A stretch of 6,050 nt of DNA from Acidobacteriota bacterium (GTDB lineage: Bacteria; Acidobacteriota; UBA6911; RPQK01; JADFOI01), in assembly GCA_029942065.1 (NCBI GenBank), contig JAPYTY010000136.1:1-6050 (forward strand), in the 5' to 3' direction. A model generated the notes under the pieces. It was not told the DNA's origin. It saw nothing but the letters and a program-made list of their open reading frames with translations, and ran no database searches. This document shows, piece after piece, positions 1 through 5,007 of this stretch. How positions within the stretch are numbered: position 1 is the stretch's first letter; the number at the start of each line of letters is the position of its first letter. The position numbers and the translations under genes are program-made.

Positions 1-560
1 ACACACGACCGGGGGGCCGGATCCAGATCCTTGGCCGAAGGGCCGCTTCCGTCCCCGTTGACCCCATGACATTTTTCACAGTTGGCTCGATAGACCTCCT
101 CACCTCGGGACAGGTCCGGGGCCAGGTTAGGATAAGAGATGACGTTGAGCTGCTCGGAAAGTTTGGGAAGCAGACCCTGGGTGAGGCTTCGAACCTCAGC
201 CCAGTCGCTTTTCTGCTGAATCATCTGGCGGGTCTCCTCGAGACCGGACAGGATCTCCGGATCAGGATCGAGTTGCCGGTATTGCTCCAGCAGCAACCTG
301 CTGAACTCCAGCATTTCCTGGTACTCGAACTCGCTCACAACCTGGCCGGCCTGGACGGCCGCCGCGTAATCCGTTCCCAGATATTGAAGAAGGAAAACGA
401 GCCTCTCGGGTTCAAGACGGTCGGGATCTTCAGAAACCAAAATGTCCGTTGAAGGGGGTCCAACCTCGGGCACCTCACCGGCCGGAACAAACAGGACTGC
501 AACCCCGATAACAATCGGCAAAAAGGTCAGAACCGGGAAAAGTCGGCGAATCAGCCGCAT
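1..560 (-). CDS. Cytochrome c / FTR1-family iron permease, N-terminal part (cut by window edge)
   Basis: Only the first 186 codons are present; the 3' end lies beyond position 1. The ATG at 560-558 follows a good Shine-Dalgarno (GGAGGTGGAG, 565-574). Residues 1-28 form a basic start (MRLIRR) and a long hydrophobic stretch, so a signal peptide or anchor. Residues about 45-150 are a charged, mostly helical segment with 'LLQYLGTDYAAAV' and 'EFEYQEMLEF', which I recognise from the N-terminal domain of large cytochrome c/FTR1 fusion permeases. A class I c-type haem site, C161-E-K-C164-H165, follows, with 'GVNGDGSGPSA' after it. In this family a multi-helix FTR1 ferric/ferrous iron permease domain comes next, and the haem is thought to serve redox handling of iron at the outer face of the membrane. 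The permease part itself is not visible, so a stand-alone periplasmic cytochrome cannot be fully excluded. A Fur-like palindrome lies just upstream. Confidence 0.8.
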   Translation of the reverse strand, partial: MRLIRRLFPVLTFLPIVIGVAVLFVPAGEVPEVGPPSTDILVSEDPDRLEPERLVFLLQYLGTDYAAAVQAGQVVSEFEYQEMLEFSRLLLEQYRQLDPDPEILSGLEETRQMIQQKSDWAEVRSLTQGLLPKLSEQLNVISYPNLAPDLSRGEEVYRANCEKCHGVNGDGSGPSAKDLDPAPRSC

Positions 561-576
561 CGCTCTCCACCTCCAA

Positions 577-599
577 TTGAAATTGAATTTCAATTTCAA
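577..599. promoter_or_regulatory. Fur-like operator upstream of the iron permease gene
   Basis: A perfect palindrome with 11-base arms around one central base. Its 19-base core GAAATTGAATTTCAATTTC has the spacing of a classical Fur box (GATAATGATAATCATTATC), matching it at 12 of 19 positions, including all the GA/TC positions. It ends only 17 bases before the permease start codon, next to the Shine-Dalgarno, so a bound repressor would block the promoter or early transcript. The link with Fur is inferred from the motif and from the iron gene it precedes. Confidence 0.55.
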
Positions 600-728
600 C
601 CGTACCACTTCCACCCCGCCTCCGCAAGGGCGAGCGCGGGTCAGGGGCAAGGCTCCGTTCTTCTTTTCGTGAAACAAGAGGCAGAGCCACACGGCCGGGC
701 GCCCTGCTTGCTTCACAGTCCTTGCTGT

Positions 729-747
729 GGGCGCACTCAGTGCGCCC
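729..747. repeat. GC-rich palindrome, REP-like
   Basis: GGGCGCACT, one C, then AGTGCGCCC: perfect 9-base arms that would give a very stable hairpin in RNA of either strand. The flank CCCCTAC resembles the 'GTAGGGGCG...' palindromes scattered between genes of many bacterial genomes, so I read it as a dispersed repeat copy. It has no T-tract on either side, so it is not a typical intrinsic terminator, though it could protect the 3' end of the hemE operon message. Confidence 0.5.
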
Positions 748-778
748 CTACAACAGGCTGCAGGATCGTGCCAGATTG

Positions 779-799
779 GAACGTGAAACGTGGAACGCG
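779..799. repeat. Three degenerate heptamers (GAACGTG type)
   Basis: GAACGTG, AAACGTG and GAACGCG follow one another without a gap. The period of seven matches the second heptamer array 20 bases downstream. Both look like short tandem repeats of the kind that build up between genes. Confidence 0.45.
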
Positions 800-818
800 C
801 TGGCCGAAGAACAGCGCC

Positions 819-842
819 CGGTCAGCGGTCAGCGGCCAGCGG
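819..842. repeat. Heptamer tandem repeat CGGTCAG, about 3.4 copies
   Basis: CGGTCAG, CGGTCAG, CGGCCAG, then CGG. The array runs over the 3' end of the minus-strand secreted-protein gene and supplies its last codons and its TGA stop (831-829). The end of that protein may therefore be repeat-derived. Confidence 0.6.
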
Positions 843-1410
843 ACCGATAGCCCACCCGCTCGGCAAGGTCGCTCCATCGGACCCGGTAGCTGTCGAGCAG
901 CAACTGACTGCCGCTGGTGTGGTTTTCACCTTCGCTGTCCTGGTACTGAAAATAGAAAAGAGTATAGGAGTCGGTTCTCGCCAGACCTCCCGTTCGGGTG
1001 TATATCACTCGACTCCCGTATTCCCCCAGAAGTTCTTCGGATGGATTGAAAACCGGAAGCCCCTCCAGGCTGGACTCCGGAACGATTCTCACCAGGTTGT
1101 TGGTCAGGGGGAAATAGAGTTCCTGTTCGTCCGTTTCAAAAAGCTCATTGAACCTGAATTCACAATCGAGTGTGTTCGGATTCCGGTCCAATCCGGCCAG
1201 CACTTCATCCACTTGTTCCCATCTTGCTGTCTGGACAGGCCCCCGGGTCTTTAACTTAATGGGGAGTTTCCTCTCCTGGAGGACCGACAGACAAGGTTGG
1301 GATTGGGTCGTGGGAGGGGCGTTCTGACCCAGGATCGGCGTGCCCAGGGTTCCCAGCAGCCACAGGCCTATGACAACCATTCTCCTTTTCCACCCTATCC
1401 ACTGGTTCAA
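829..1410 (-). CDS. Small secreted protein of unknown function, third gene of the hemE-hemY operon
   Basis: 193 residues if the TTG at 1410-1408 is the start. I prefer this start because AAGGAGG (1419-1425) lies 8 bases before it, while the ATG ten codons later (1380) has AGGAG crowded against it. Residues 1-29 make a signal peptide: MNQWIGWKRR basic region, then VVIGLWLLGTLGTPIL, with likely cleavage near GQ-NAPP. The mature part is about 165 residues, with no membrane segment, two cysteines (C40, C83) that could form a disulfide after export, and an aromatic-rich C-terminal half ('YTLFYFQYQD'). I recognise no family. The start is 3 bases after the hemY stop and its Shine-Dalgarno lies inside the last hemY codons, so translation is probably coupled. 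A role around haem is suggested only by position. The last codons fall in a heptamer repeat. Confidence 0.7.
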   Translation of the reverse strand: MNQWIGWKRRMVVIGLWLLGTLGTPILGQNAPPTTQSQPCLSVLQERKLPIKLKTRGPVQTARWEQVDEVLAGLDRNPNTLDCEFRFNELFETDEQELYFPLTNNLVRIVPESSLEGLPVFNPSEELLGEYGSRVIYTRTGGLARTDSYTLFYFQYQDSEGENHTSGSQLLLDSYRVRWSDLAERVGYRSAGR

Positions 1411-1413
1411 GGG

Positions 1414-2808
1414 TCAGGCCTCCTTCACTGCTTCACTCACGCTTCGGGCGTGCCGAATACAATCGGAAATACCCACTCCATCCAGGAAATTGCCAACCAG
1501 ATGCAACCCGGGAATGGAATCCAGTTGCCGGTTCAGCTGCTCGATTCTGCCATGATGACCCAGACGGTACTGGGGGAGAGCCGTTTGCCAGCGATAAATT
1601 TTTCTCGAGATGGGCTCCCGGGTCACAGCGAGAATGGCCTTGAGTTCACTTCTGATCCGATCCACCAGTTCCTCGTCATCGCAGGACATCCACTTTCCGG
1701 CCTCCTCTCCCCCGATAAAACAGCGCAGCAAATCATGCCCTTCCGGGCAGCGACCCGGGAACTTGTGATTGACCCAGGTGCAGGCTGACATGATTCTACC
1801 CTCACTGGGTGGAACCAAAAAACCGGTGCCAATCCTGCCAGCCAGAACCTCTTGATCGTATCCGAAGGCCACGATCACTGCCGATACATAGGGCACTGCT
1901 TGAAGAAGTTGGGCGATCTCGGGAAAAGCGCTCGAAATCAATGGTGCCGAGCTGGAAGCAGGAGTGGCCAAAATCACGGTGTCGAAATCTTCCCTGACTC
2001 CCTTGACCTGCACCTGAAACCGCCCCGCCTGCCGGGTCACCTCAGTGACCGGGGCCTCGAGTCTCAATTCCACCCGGTCCGGCAGGGTCTTGACCAACCT
2101 CCGGACCAACTCCGCCATTCCCTTATTCAAGGCCACCAGAGATTCCTTTTTCTTTCCGGAACCCTTGGACTTCAAGGGTTCCACCATTTGCAGCAGGGCC
2201 TTGGTGAGACTTCCTCGAGTACGCTCCGCCTGATAAAGGTGGGGCAAGGTGCTGCGAATGCTGAGCTGAGCCGGATCCCCTCCGTAAACCCCCACCACCA
2301 GGGGTTCAAAAATCTTCCGGGACACTTCTCGGCCCAGCCGGCGGACCACGAAATCCGACACCGACTCATCGTTCTGGCCTGAAGCGGGGACCAAAGGCTC
2401 CAGAACCGCCCGCAGACGACCTTTCCAGCTGAGTAACGGTGTTCTTACAAAGGCCGATCGAGTCATGGGAAGCGGGTACAGATCCCCTCCGCAGAGCACA
2501 TAGGCCTGCCGGTGCCTGGGCGGAGTTCGGACCAGATCCTCTTCCAGCCCCATTTGTTGACAAAGGGCCAGGGCCTCGGGTTTATGAGAAACGAAAGAAT
2601 CGGGCCCCCCTTCCCAAAGGAATTCCCGGGTGGACTCGGAACGAATCAGTCCCCCAAAACGAGAGGAAGACTCAAGCAATACAATTTCAGCTTCGGAAGG
2701 ATCCAGGGACTCGGATAGAAAGAAAGCTGTCGCCAGACCGGATATGCCGCCACCCACGATGGCGATACGACCGGGAGACCCATCGTTCCTATCGCCTGGT
2801 TCTGTCAT
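1414..2808 (-). CDS. hemY: Protoporphyrinogen oxidase, HemY type (oxygen-dependent)
   Basis: A 464-residue FAD enzyme that takes six electrons from protoporphyrinogen IX (or coproporphyrinogen III in CgoX members) late in haem synthesis, usually at the membrane. The N-terminal FAD-binding fold shows G19-G-G-I-S-G24 after 'RIAIV', the acidic residue E46 ending the second strand, then 'SRFGGLIRS' (49-57) and 'EGGPDSF' (66-72). The middle part carries the family's 'FEPLVVGVYGGDP'. The C-terminal 'GLHLVGNFLDGVGISDCI' closes the FAD site. The length is normal for HemY. The open frame extends further up to 3009, but the ATG at 2808-2806 is the right start because the residues before it are hemE in another frame. 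The gene overlaps the end of hemE by 20 bases and has only a weak Shine-Dalgarno (GGGTG), which suggests coupling. HemG-type and HemJ-type enzymes are unrelated and excluded. Confidence 0.93.
   Translation of the reverse strand: MTEPGDRNDGSPGRIAIVGGGISGLATAFFLSESLDPSEAEIVLLESSSRFGGLIRSESTREFLWEGGPDSFVSHKPEALALCQQMGLEEDLVRTPPRHRQAYVLCGGDLYPLPMTRSAFVRTPLLSWKGRLRAVLEPLVPASGQNDESVSDFVVRRLGREVSRKIFEPLVVGVYGGDPAQLSIRSTLPHLYQAERTRGSLTKALLQMVEPLKSKGSGKKKESLVALNKGMAELVRRLVKTLPDRVELRLEAPVTEVTRQAGRFQVQVKGVREDFDTVILATPASSSAPLISSAFPEIAQLLQAVPYVSAVIVAFGYDQEVLAGRIGTGFLVPPSEGRIMSACTWVNHKFPGRCPEGHDLLRCFIGGEEAGKWMSCDDEELVDRIRSELKAILAVTREPISRKIYRWQTALPQYRLGHHGRIEQLNRQLDSIPGLHLVGNFLDGVGISDCIRHARSVSEAVKEA
1419..1425 (-). 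promoter_or_regulatory. Ribosome binding site that decides the TTG start of the secreted protein
   Basis: AAGGAGG on the minus strand, 8 bases before TTG 1410, reads through the hemY codons Lys-Glu-Ala and lies directly upstream of its TGA. It is the strongest Shine-Dalgarno in the operon and favours TTG over the internal ATG at 1380. Confidence 0.65.
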
Positions 2809-3826
2809 GCACCCACGTGACCACGGCCTCGACGTTCTCCACCGGAGTTTGCGGCAAAATACCATGGCCCAGGTTGAAGATGTGACTGGGACACCCTTTG
2901 GCATCCTCCAGAACCCTGTCCACTTTTTTCTCCAGACAATCCCGGGGCGCCAGCAAAGCCAACGGGTCGAGATTACCCTGAATCGGGACATCGCCCTCGA
3001 AGCCGTCACTCACCTTGCTCATACTGGTTTTCCAGTCGACCCCCATCACGGTGGGTCCGGCCTGATTCATCAAATCCAGGAAGGTGGCGGTACCCGTGCC
3101 GAAGTGAATCAAGGGCACCGAGAAGGTCTGGAGGCGATCGAAGATTTCCTTTGAATAGGGTAGAACGTACTGCCGATAATCCTCCGGGTCAAGGCACCCC
3201 ACCCAGCTGTCGAACAACTGGATCACCTGTGCTCCGGCTTCAATCTGAGCAGACAGATACCTGACGGTCACCTCGACAATCGTTCCCATGAGCTTCTGCC
3301 AGGCCGCAGGGTGGGTATACATCATGAGTTTGGTGTGCAGGAAATTCCTGGAGTAACTCCCCTCGATCATGTAGCTGGCCACCGTAAAGGGCGCTCCCGC
3401 AAACCCGATCAGGGCCTTCTCAGAATCCAACGAACTGCTCACCAGGCCAATCGCCTCGAACACCGAACGAAGATCCTCCTCCGGATCACCCACGTGGAGC
3501 TGGGCCACGTCCTGAGGACTCCGAATGGGCTGTCGGATCTTGGGGCCTTCACCCTTGGTGAAATCAAAATCCACTCCCATGCTCTTGAGCGGCAGCAGGA
3601 TATCCGCGAAGATGATGGCGGCATCCAGATCAAAACGGCGCATGGGCTGAAGCGTCACTTCCTGGGCAAGTTCCGGATTGGCACAGATCTCCAGAAGAGT
3701 ATGGTCCTGACGCAGCTTTCTATACTCTTCCATATAGCGGCCTGCCTGCCGCATGAACCAGACCGGGGTACAGTCGACTTCCTCTCCCCGGCAGGCCTTC
3801 AAAAAACGCGAGTTGTGTCCCGTCAT
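2789..3826 (-). CDS. hemE: Uroporphyrinogen decarboxylase
   Basis: A 345-residue cytoplasmic enzyme that decarboxylates the four acetate groups of uroporphyrinogen III to give coproporphyrinogen III, the step that commits this precursor to haem. The signature 'PVWFMRQAGRYM' holds R26 and R30. Other residues matching the known active site are D75 in 'IIFADILLP', Y152 in 'ASYMIEG', S207 in 'LFDSWVG' and H321 in 'NLGHGILPQTP'. All are present, so the enzyme should be active. Length is normal for the family (about 340-360). The ATG at 3826 starts in the usual place relative to 'RFLKACRGE'; the Shine-Dalgarno is weak (AAAGAAG). It is the first gene of a minus-strand operon with hemY and a secreted protein, and is divergent from the cysH operon. 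Confidence 0.97.
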   Translation of the reverse strand: MTGHNSRFLKACRGEEVDCTPVWFMRQAGRYMEEYRKLRQDHTLLEICANPELAQEVTLQPMRRFDLDAAIIFADILLPLKSMGVDFDFTKGEGPKIRQPIRSPQDVAQLHVGDPEEDLRSVFEAIGLVSSSLDSEKALIGFAGAPFTVASYMIEGSYSRNFLHTKLMMYTHPAAWQKLMGTIVEVTVRYLSAQIEAGAQVIQLFDSWVGCLDPEDYRQYVLPYSKEIFDRLQTFSVPLIHFGTGTATFLDLMNQAGPTVMGVDWKTSMSKVSDGFEGDVPIQGNLDPLALLAPRDCLEKKVDRVLEDAKGCPSHIFNLGHGILPQTPVENVEAVVTWVHDRTRR

Positions 3827-3842
3827 ATGCTTCTTTCATCCT

Positions 3843-3874
3843 ACTGTATTTAGTGCCCTCGTGCCTTACTGCAA
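3843..3874 (-). promoter_or_regulatory. Possible sigma-70 promoter for hemE
   Basis: On the minus strand, TTGCAG (3874-3869) is followed after 16 bases by TAAATA (3852-3847); an overlapping TACAGT (3848-3843) is an alternative -10. The transcript would begin near 3836-3840, leaving a very short leader before the ATG at 3826. The match is moderate and no other candidate in the gap is better. Confidence 0.35.
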
Positions 3875-3966
3875 TACTTGGAGTTGAAAGGAAAATCAGG
3901 TCGGTGGGAAAAGGGTGCTACCCTACTAATTTCTCGGCAGCGCAAAGGCTTGAAAAAACGAATCGA

Positions 3967-3979
3967 GGGTTGACAACCC
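3967..3979. promoter_or_regulatory. Inverted repeat over the -35 box of the cysH leader promoter
   Basis: GGGTTG, A, CAACCC: perfect 6-base arms around one base. It overlaps the TTGACA box, a place where a bound regulator would interfere with RNA polymerase. It could be a chance palindrome in a GC-flanked -35 box. No regulator can be named. Confidence 0.3.
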
Positions 3980-3999
3980 CTTCTTAATTCCCATACAGT
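3970..3999 (+). promoter_or_regulatory. Sigma-70 type promoter for the cysH leader and operon
   Basis: A perfect -35 box TTGACA (3970-3975), an 18-base spacer and the -10 box TACAGT (3994-3999). Transcription should start near 4005-4007. This is the best promoter match in the gap. Its start point lies 9 bases or so before the ATG of the cysteine-rich leader ORF. Confidence 0.65.
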
Positions 4000-4014
4000 G
4001 CTTTTGTGAGTCTT

Positions 4015-4116
4015 ATGGTGGTTTCAAGCAAGTTCGCTGCATGCATCTGTTGTTGTTGCCGACATACTGTGTCCAGGGAGCGATCTGAGCTCATGGTTCT
4101 CCATCGTAAGGTATAA
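4015..4116 (+). CDS. Cysteine-rich leader peptide of the cysH operon (attenuation peptide)
   Basis: A 33-residue ORF, ATG 4015 to TAA 4114-4116, beginning MVVSSKFAA and followed by C-I-C-C-C-C-R at residues 10-16. Five of six consecutive codons (4042-4059) are Cys (TGC, ATC, TGT, TGT, TGT, TGC). Cys is rare in proteins, so such a run directly before a cysteine-synthesis operon is unlikely to be chance. The expected role is to sense charged tRNA-Cys: ribosomes stall on these codons when cysteine is short, changing the fold of the downstream RNA so that cysH is transcribed. The Shine-Dalgarno is weak (GTGAG, 4 bases before ATG). An in-frame GTG at 4006 falls on the predicted transcription start, so leaderless translation is an alternative and would add three residues. 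The remaining residues look unconstrained. Similar polycysteine leader peptides are known before cysteine genes in mycobacteria. Confidence 0.75.
   Translation: MVVSSKFAACICCCCRHTVSRERSELMVLHRKV
4077..4085 (+). promoter_or_regulatory. Candidate antiterminator strand
   Basis: GGAGCGATC is the exact reverse complement of 4152-4160, which is the apex of the cysH terminator (last two bases of the 5' arm, the loop and the first three bases of the 3' arm); one further G-U pair is possible at each end. It lies 18 bases after the last Cys codon, so a ribosome stalled there could leave it free to pair, whereas one that moves on would cover it. It could also pair locally through CGAT with 4103-4106. 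Pairing alone does not prove function. Confidence 0.4.
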
Positions 4117-4140
4117 CCCAAACGATTTAACCGAGACCCG

Positions 4141-4176
4141 AAAGCCCGCAGGATCGCTCCTGCGGGCTTTTTTTTT
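4141..4176 (+). terminator. Intrinsic terminator between leader ORF and cysH (attenuator)
   Basis: A perfect 13-base-pair stem (AAAGCCCGCAGGA with TCCTGCGGGCTTT), a four-base loop TCGC, and nine T residues. It is a textbook rho-independent terminator. It lies 24 bases after the leader ORF stop and 25 bases before the cysH ATG, with the cysH Shine-Dalgarno in between. There is no room for a separate promoter downstream of it, so cysH must be reached by read-through. Confidence 0.92.
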
Positions 4177-4201
4177 GCCTCTTTTAGAGGAGACTGGGAT
4201 T

Positions 4202-4906
4202 ATGCAATTTTCGGTTCTGTCAGCACCGATCATGCCTCAGATCGATGAGGACGCCCCCACCGAAAAGCTCATCGAATGGACCCTGGAGCAGTATGCCAAC
4301 CAGCGAATGGTCCTCACCACAGGGTTCGGAATGGAAGGGTGTGCCTTGATCGACCTGTATGCGGCCCATGAACAACCCCTGGACGTGATCTACCTGGATA
4401 CCGGATTCTTTTTTCCGGAAACCCATCACCTGATCGACGAGTTGAAAGTCCGTTACCCGCACCTGAGTTTCATCAACCGCGGCACTTCGCTGACTCCTGA
4501 GCAACAGGCGGCTCAACATGGAGACCAGCTCTGGAAGACGAATCCGGATCTTTGCTGTAAGTTGCGAAAGGTTGACCCGATGCAGGAGGCCCTGGACCAT
4601 GTGGAGGTGTGGATCACCGCACTGCGGAGAGGCCAGGGCCCCAGCCGAGCCGATCTCCGCGTGGCTGAGTGGAACGACAAATACGAGGTAATCAAGATCA
4701 GCCCGTTGGCTAAATGGTCTCGCCAGGAGGTTCGGAATCATGTCAAGGCCAATGGAGTTCCCTACAACGAGCTTCATGACCGGGGTTATCCCAGCGTCGG
4801 CTGCACCCATTGCACACAGGCCGTTGCCGGAGTATCACCGGAGGACTATTCTCGAGAGGGCAGATGGGTGGGCACGGAAAAAACCGAGTGCGGATTGCAT
4901 ACCTGA
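4202..4906 (+). CDS. cysH: Assimilatory adenylyl-sulfate (APS) reductase, thioredoxin-dependent
   Basis: A 234-residue cytoplasmic enzyme that reduces adenylyl sulfate to sulfite and AMP with electrons from thioredoxin. The nucleotide-binding fold is seen in 'TTGFGMEG' (39-46) and 'LDTGFFFPETH' (65-75), and 'RRGQGPSRA' (142-150) is the family's substrate loop. The pair C118-C119 and the pair C201-T-H-C204 match the four ligands of the [4Fe-4S] cluster that marks the APS-using branch; PAPS-using enzymes such as E. coli CysH lack it. C230 in the C-terminal 'ECGLHT' is the catalytic cysteine. Length is normal. I chose ATG 4202 because AGAGGAG (4186-4192) precedes it by 9 bases; the longer frame from TTG 4175 begins inside the terminator T-tract. 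First structural gene of an operon with a CbiX-type chelatase and SUMT, apparently controlled by the leader attenuator. Substrate choice rests on the cluster motif. Confidence 0.95.
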   Translation: MQFSVLSAPIMPQIDEDAPTEKLIEWTLEQYANQRMVLTTGFGMEGCALIDLYAAHEQPLDVIYLDTGFFFPETHHLIDELKVRYPHLSFINRGTSLTPEQQAAQHGDQLWKTNPDLCCKLRKVDPMQEALDHVEVWITALRRGQGPSRADLRVAEWNDKYEVIKISPLAKWSRQEVRNHVKANGVPYNELHDRGYPSVGCTHCTQAVAGVSPEDYSREGRWVGTEKTECGLHT

Positions 4907-5007
4907 ACCAGGGCTCGTCTACCGGGCAAAATCGCCACCACTCCACTGGCCGCTAACACCATTCCGAGATTCGGGGTGCCCCCTCCACAACTCGACCCTT
5001 TTAAGTC
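4907..5007 (+). other. Gap between cysH and the chelatase gene, no feature found
   Basis: About 100 bases with no clear promoter, terminator or small gene. A short hairpin CCGA-GAT-TCGG followed by GGGGTGCCCC is present near 4963-4983 but has no T-tract. The gap is longer than the other junctions in this operon, so a weak internal promoter cannot be excluded. Confidence 0.4.

Larger units (their letters stand above)
561..828. other. Intergenic gap with repeats, no gene seen
   Basis: The gap lies between the 3' end of the hemE-hemY operon and the permease gene, both on the minus strand. It holds the Fur-like palindrome, the permease ribosome binding site, a GC-rich palindrome and two sets of degenerate heptamers. 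ORFs that cross it lack recognisable protein content and have poor start signals. I found no convincing intrinsic terminator for the minus-strand operon here, since the GC hairpin has no T-tract. I also found no clear sigma-70 promoter for the permease; TTGCGG-17-TACGGT on the minus strand is a weak possibility only. Confidence 0.6.
4006..4176 (+). ncRNA. Transcribed leader / attenuator RNA of the cysH operon
   Basis: About 170 nucleotides from the predicted transcription start to the end of a T-tract. In order it contains the cysteine-rich leader ORF (4015-4116), a candidate antiterminator strand (4077-4085), local hairpins such as GACA/TGTC (4061-4073), CGAT/ATCG (4081-4106) and ATCGT/ACGAT (4103-4126), and an intrinsic terminator (4141-4176). 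The competing hairpins and the ORF fit ribosome-mediated attenuation better than a ligand-binding riboswitch. I see none of the conserved cores of the SAM-I, TPP, cobalamin or T-box classes. The mechanism is inferred. Confidence 0.65.

Noticed and set aside
729..747. GC palindrome as terminator of the hemE operon
   Set aside because: There is no T-tract after the hairpin on either strand; a dispersed repeat is more likely.
66..1254. Plus-strand open frames across 66-452, 442-672, 669-1049 and 790-1254
   Set aside because: They are shadows of minus-strand genes or cross the repeat-rich gap; none has a domain or a good ribosome binding site.
2809..3009. N-terminal extension of hemY to 3009
   Set aside because: These codons lie inside hemE in another frame and give a Trp/Arg-rich sequence unlike any HemY; the FAD motif fits the ATG at 2808.
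4006..4176. 6S RNA or a known riboswitch class before cysH
   Set aside because: I could not fold the segment into a long rod with a central bubble, and none of the conserved cores of SAM-I, cobalamin, TPP or T-box RNAs is seen. The Cys-codon ORF explains the layout better.
4175..4201. Start of cysH at TTG 4175
   Set aside because: The TTG uses the last bases of the terminator T-tract and has no Shine-Dalgarno; ATG 4202 has AGAGGAG at good spacing.
4202..4906. PAPS reductase rather than APS reductase
   Set aside because: The CC (118-119) and CxxC (201-204) cluster ligands are present, which marks the APS-using group; some members can use both substrates, so PAPS use is not strictly excluded.
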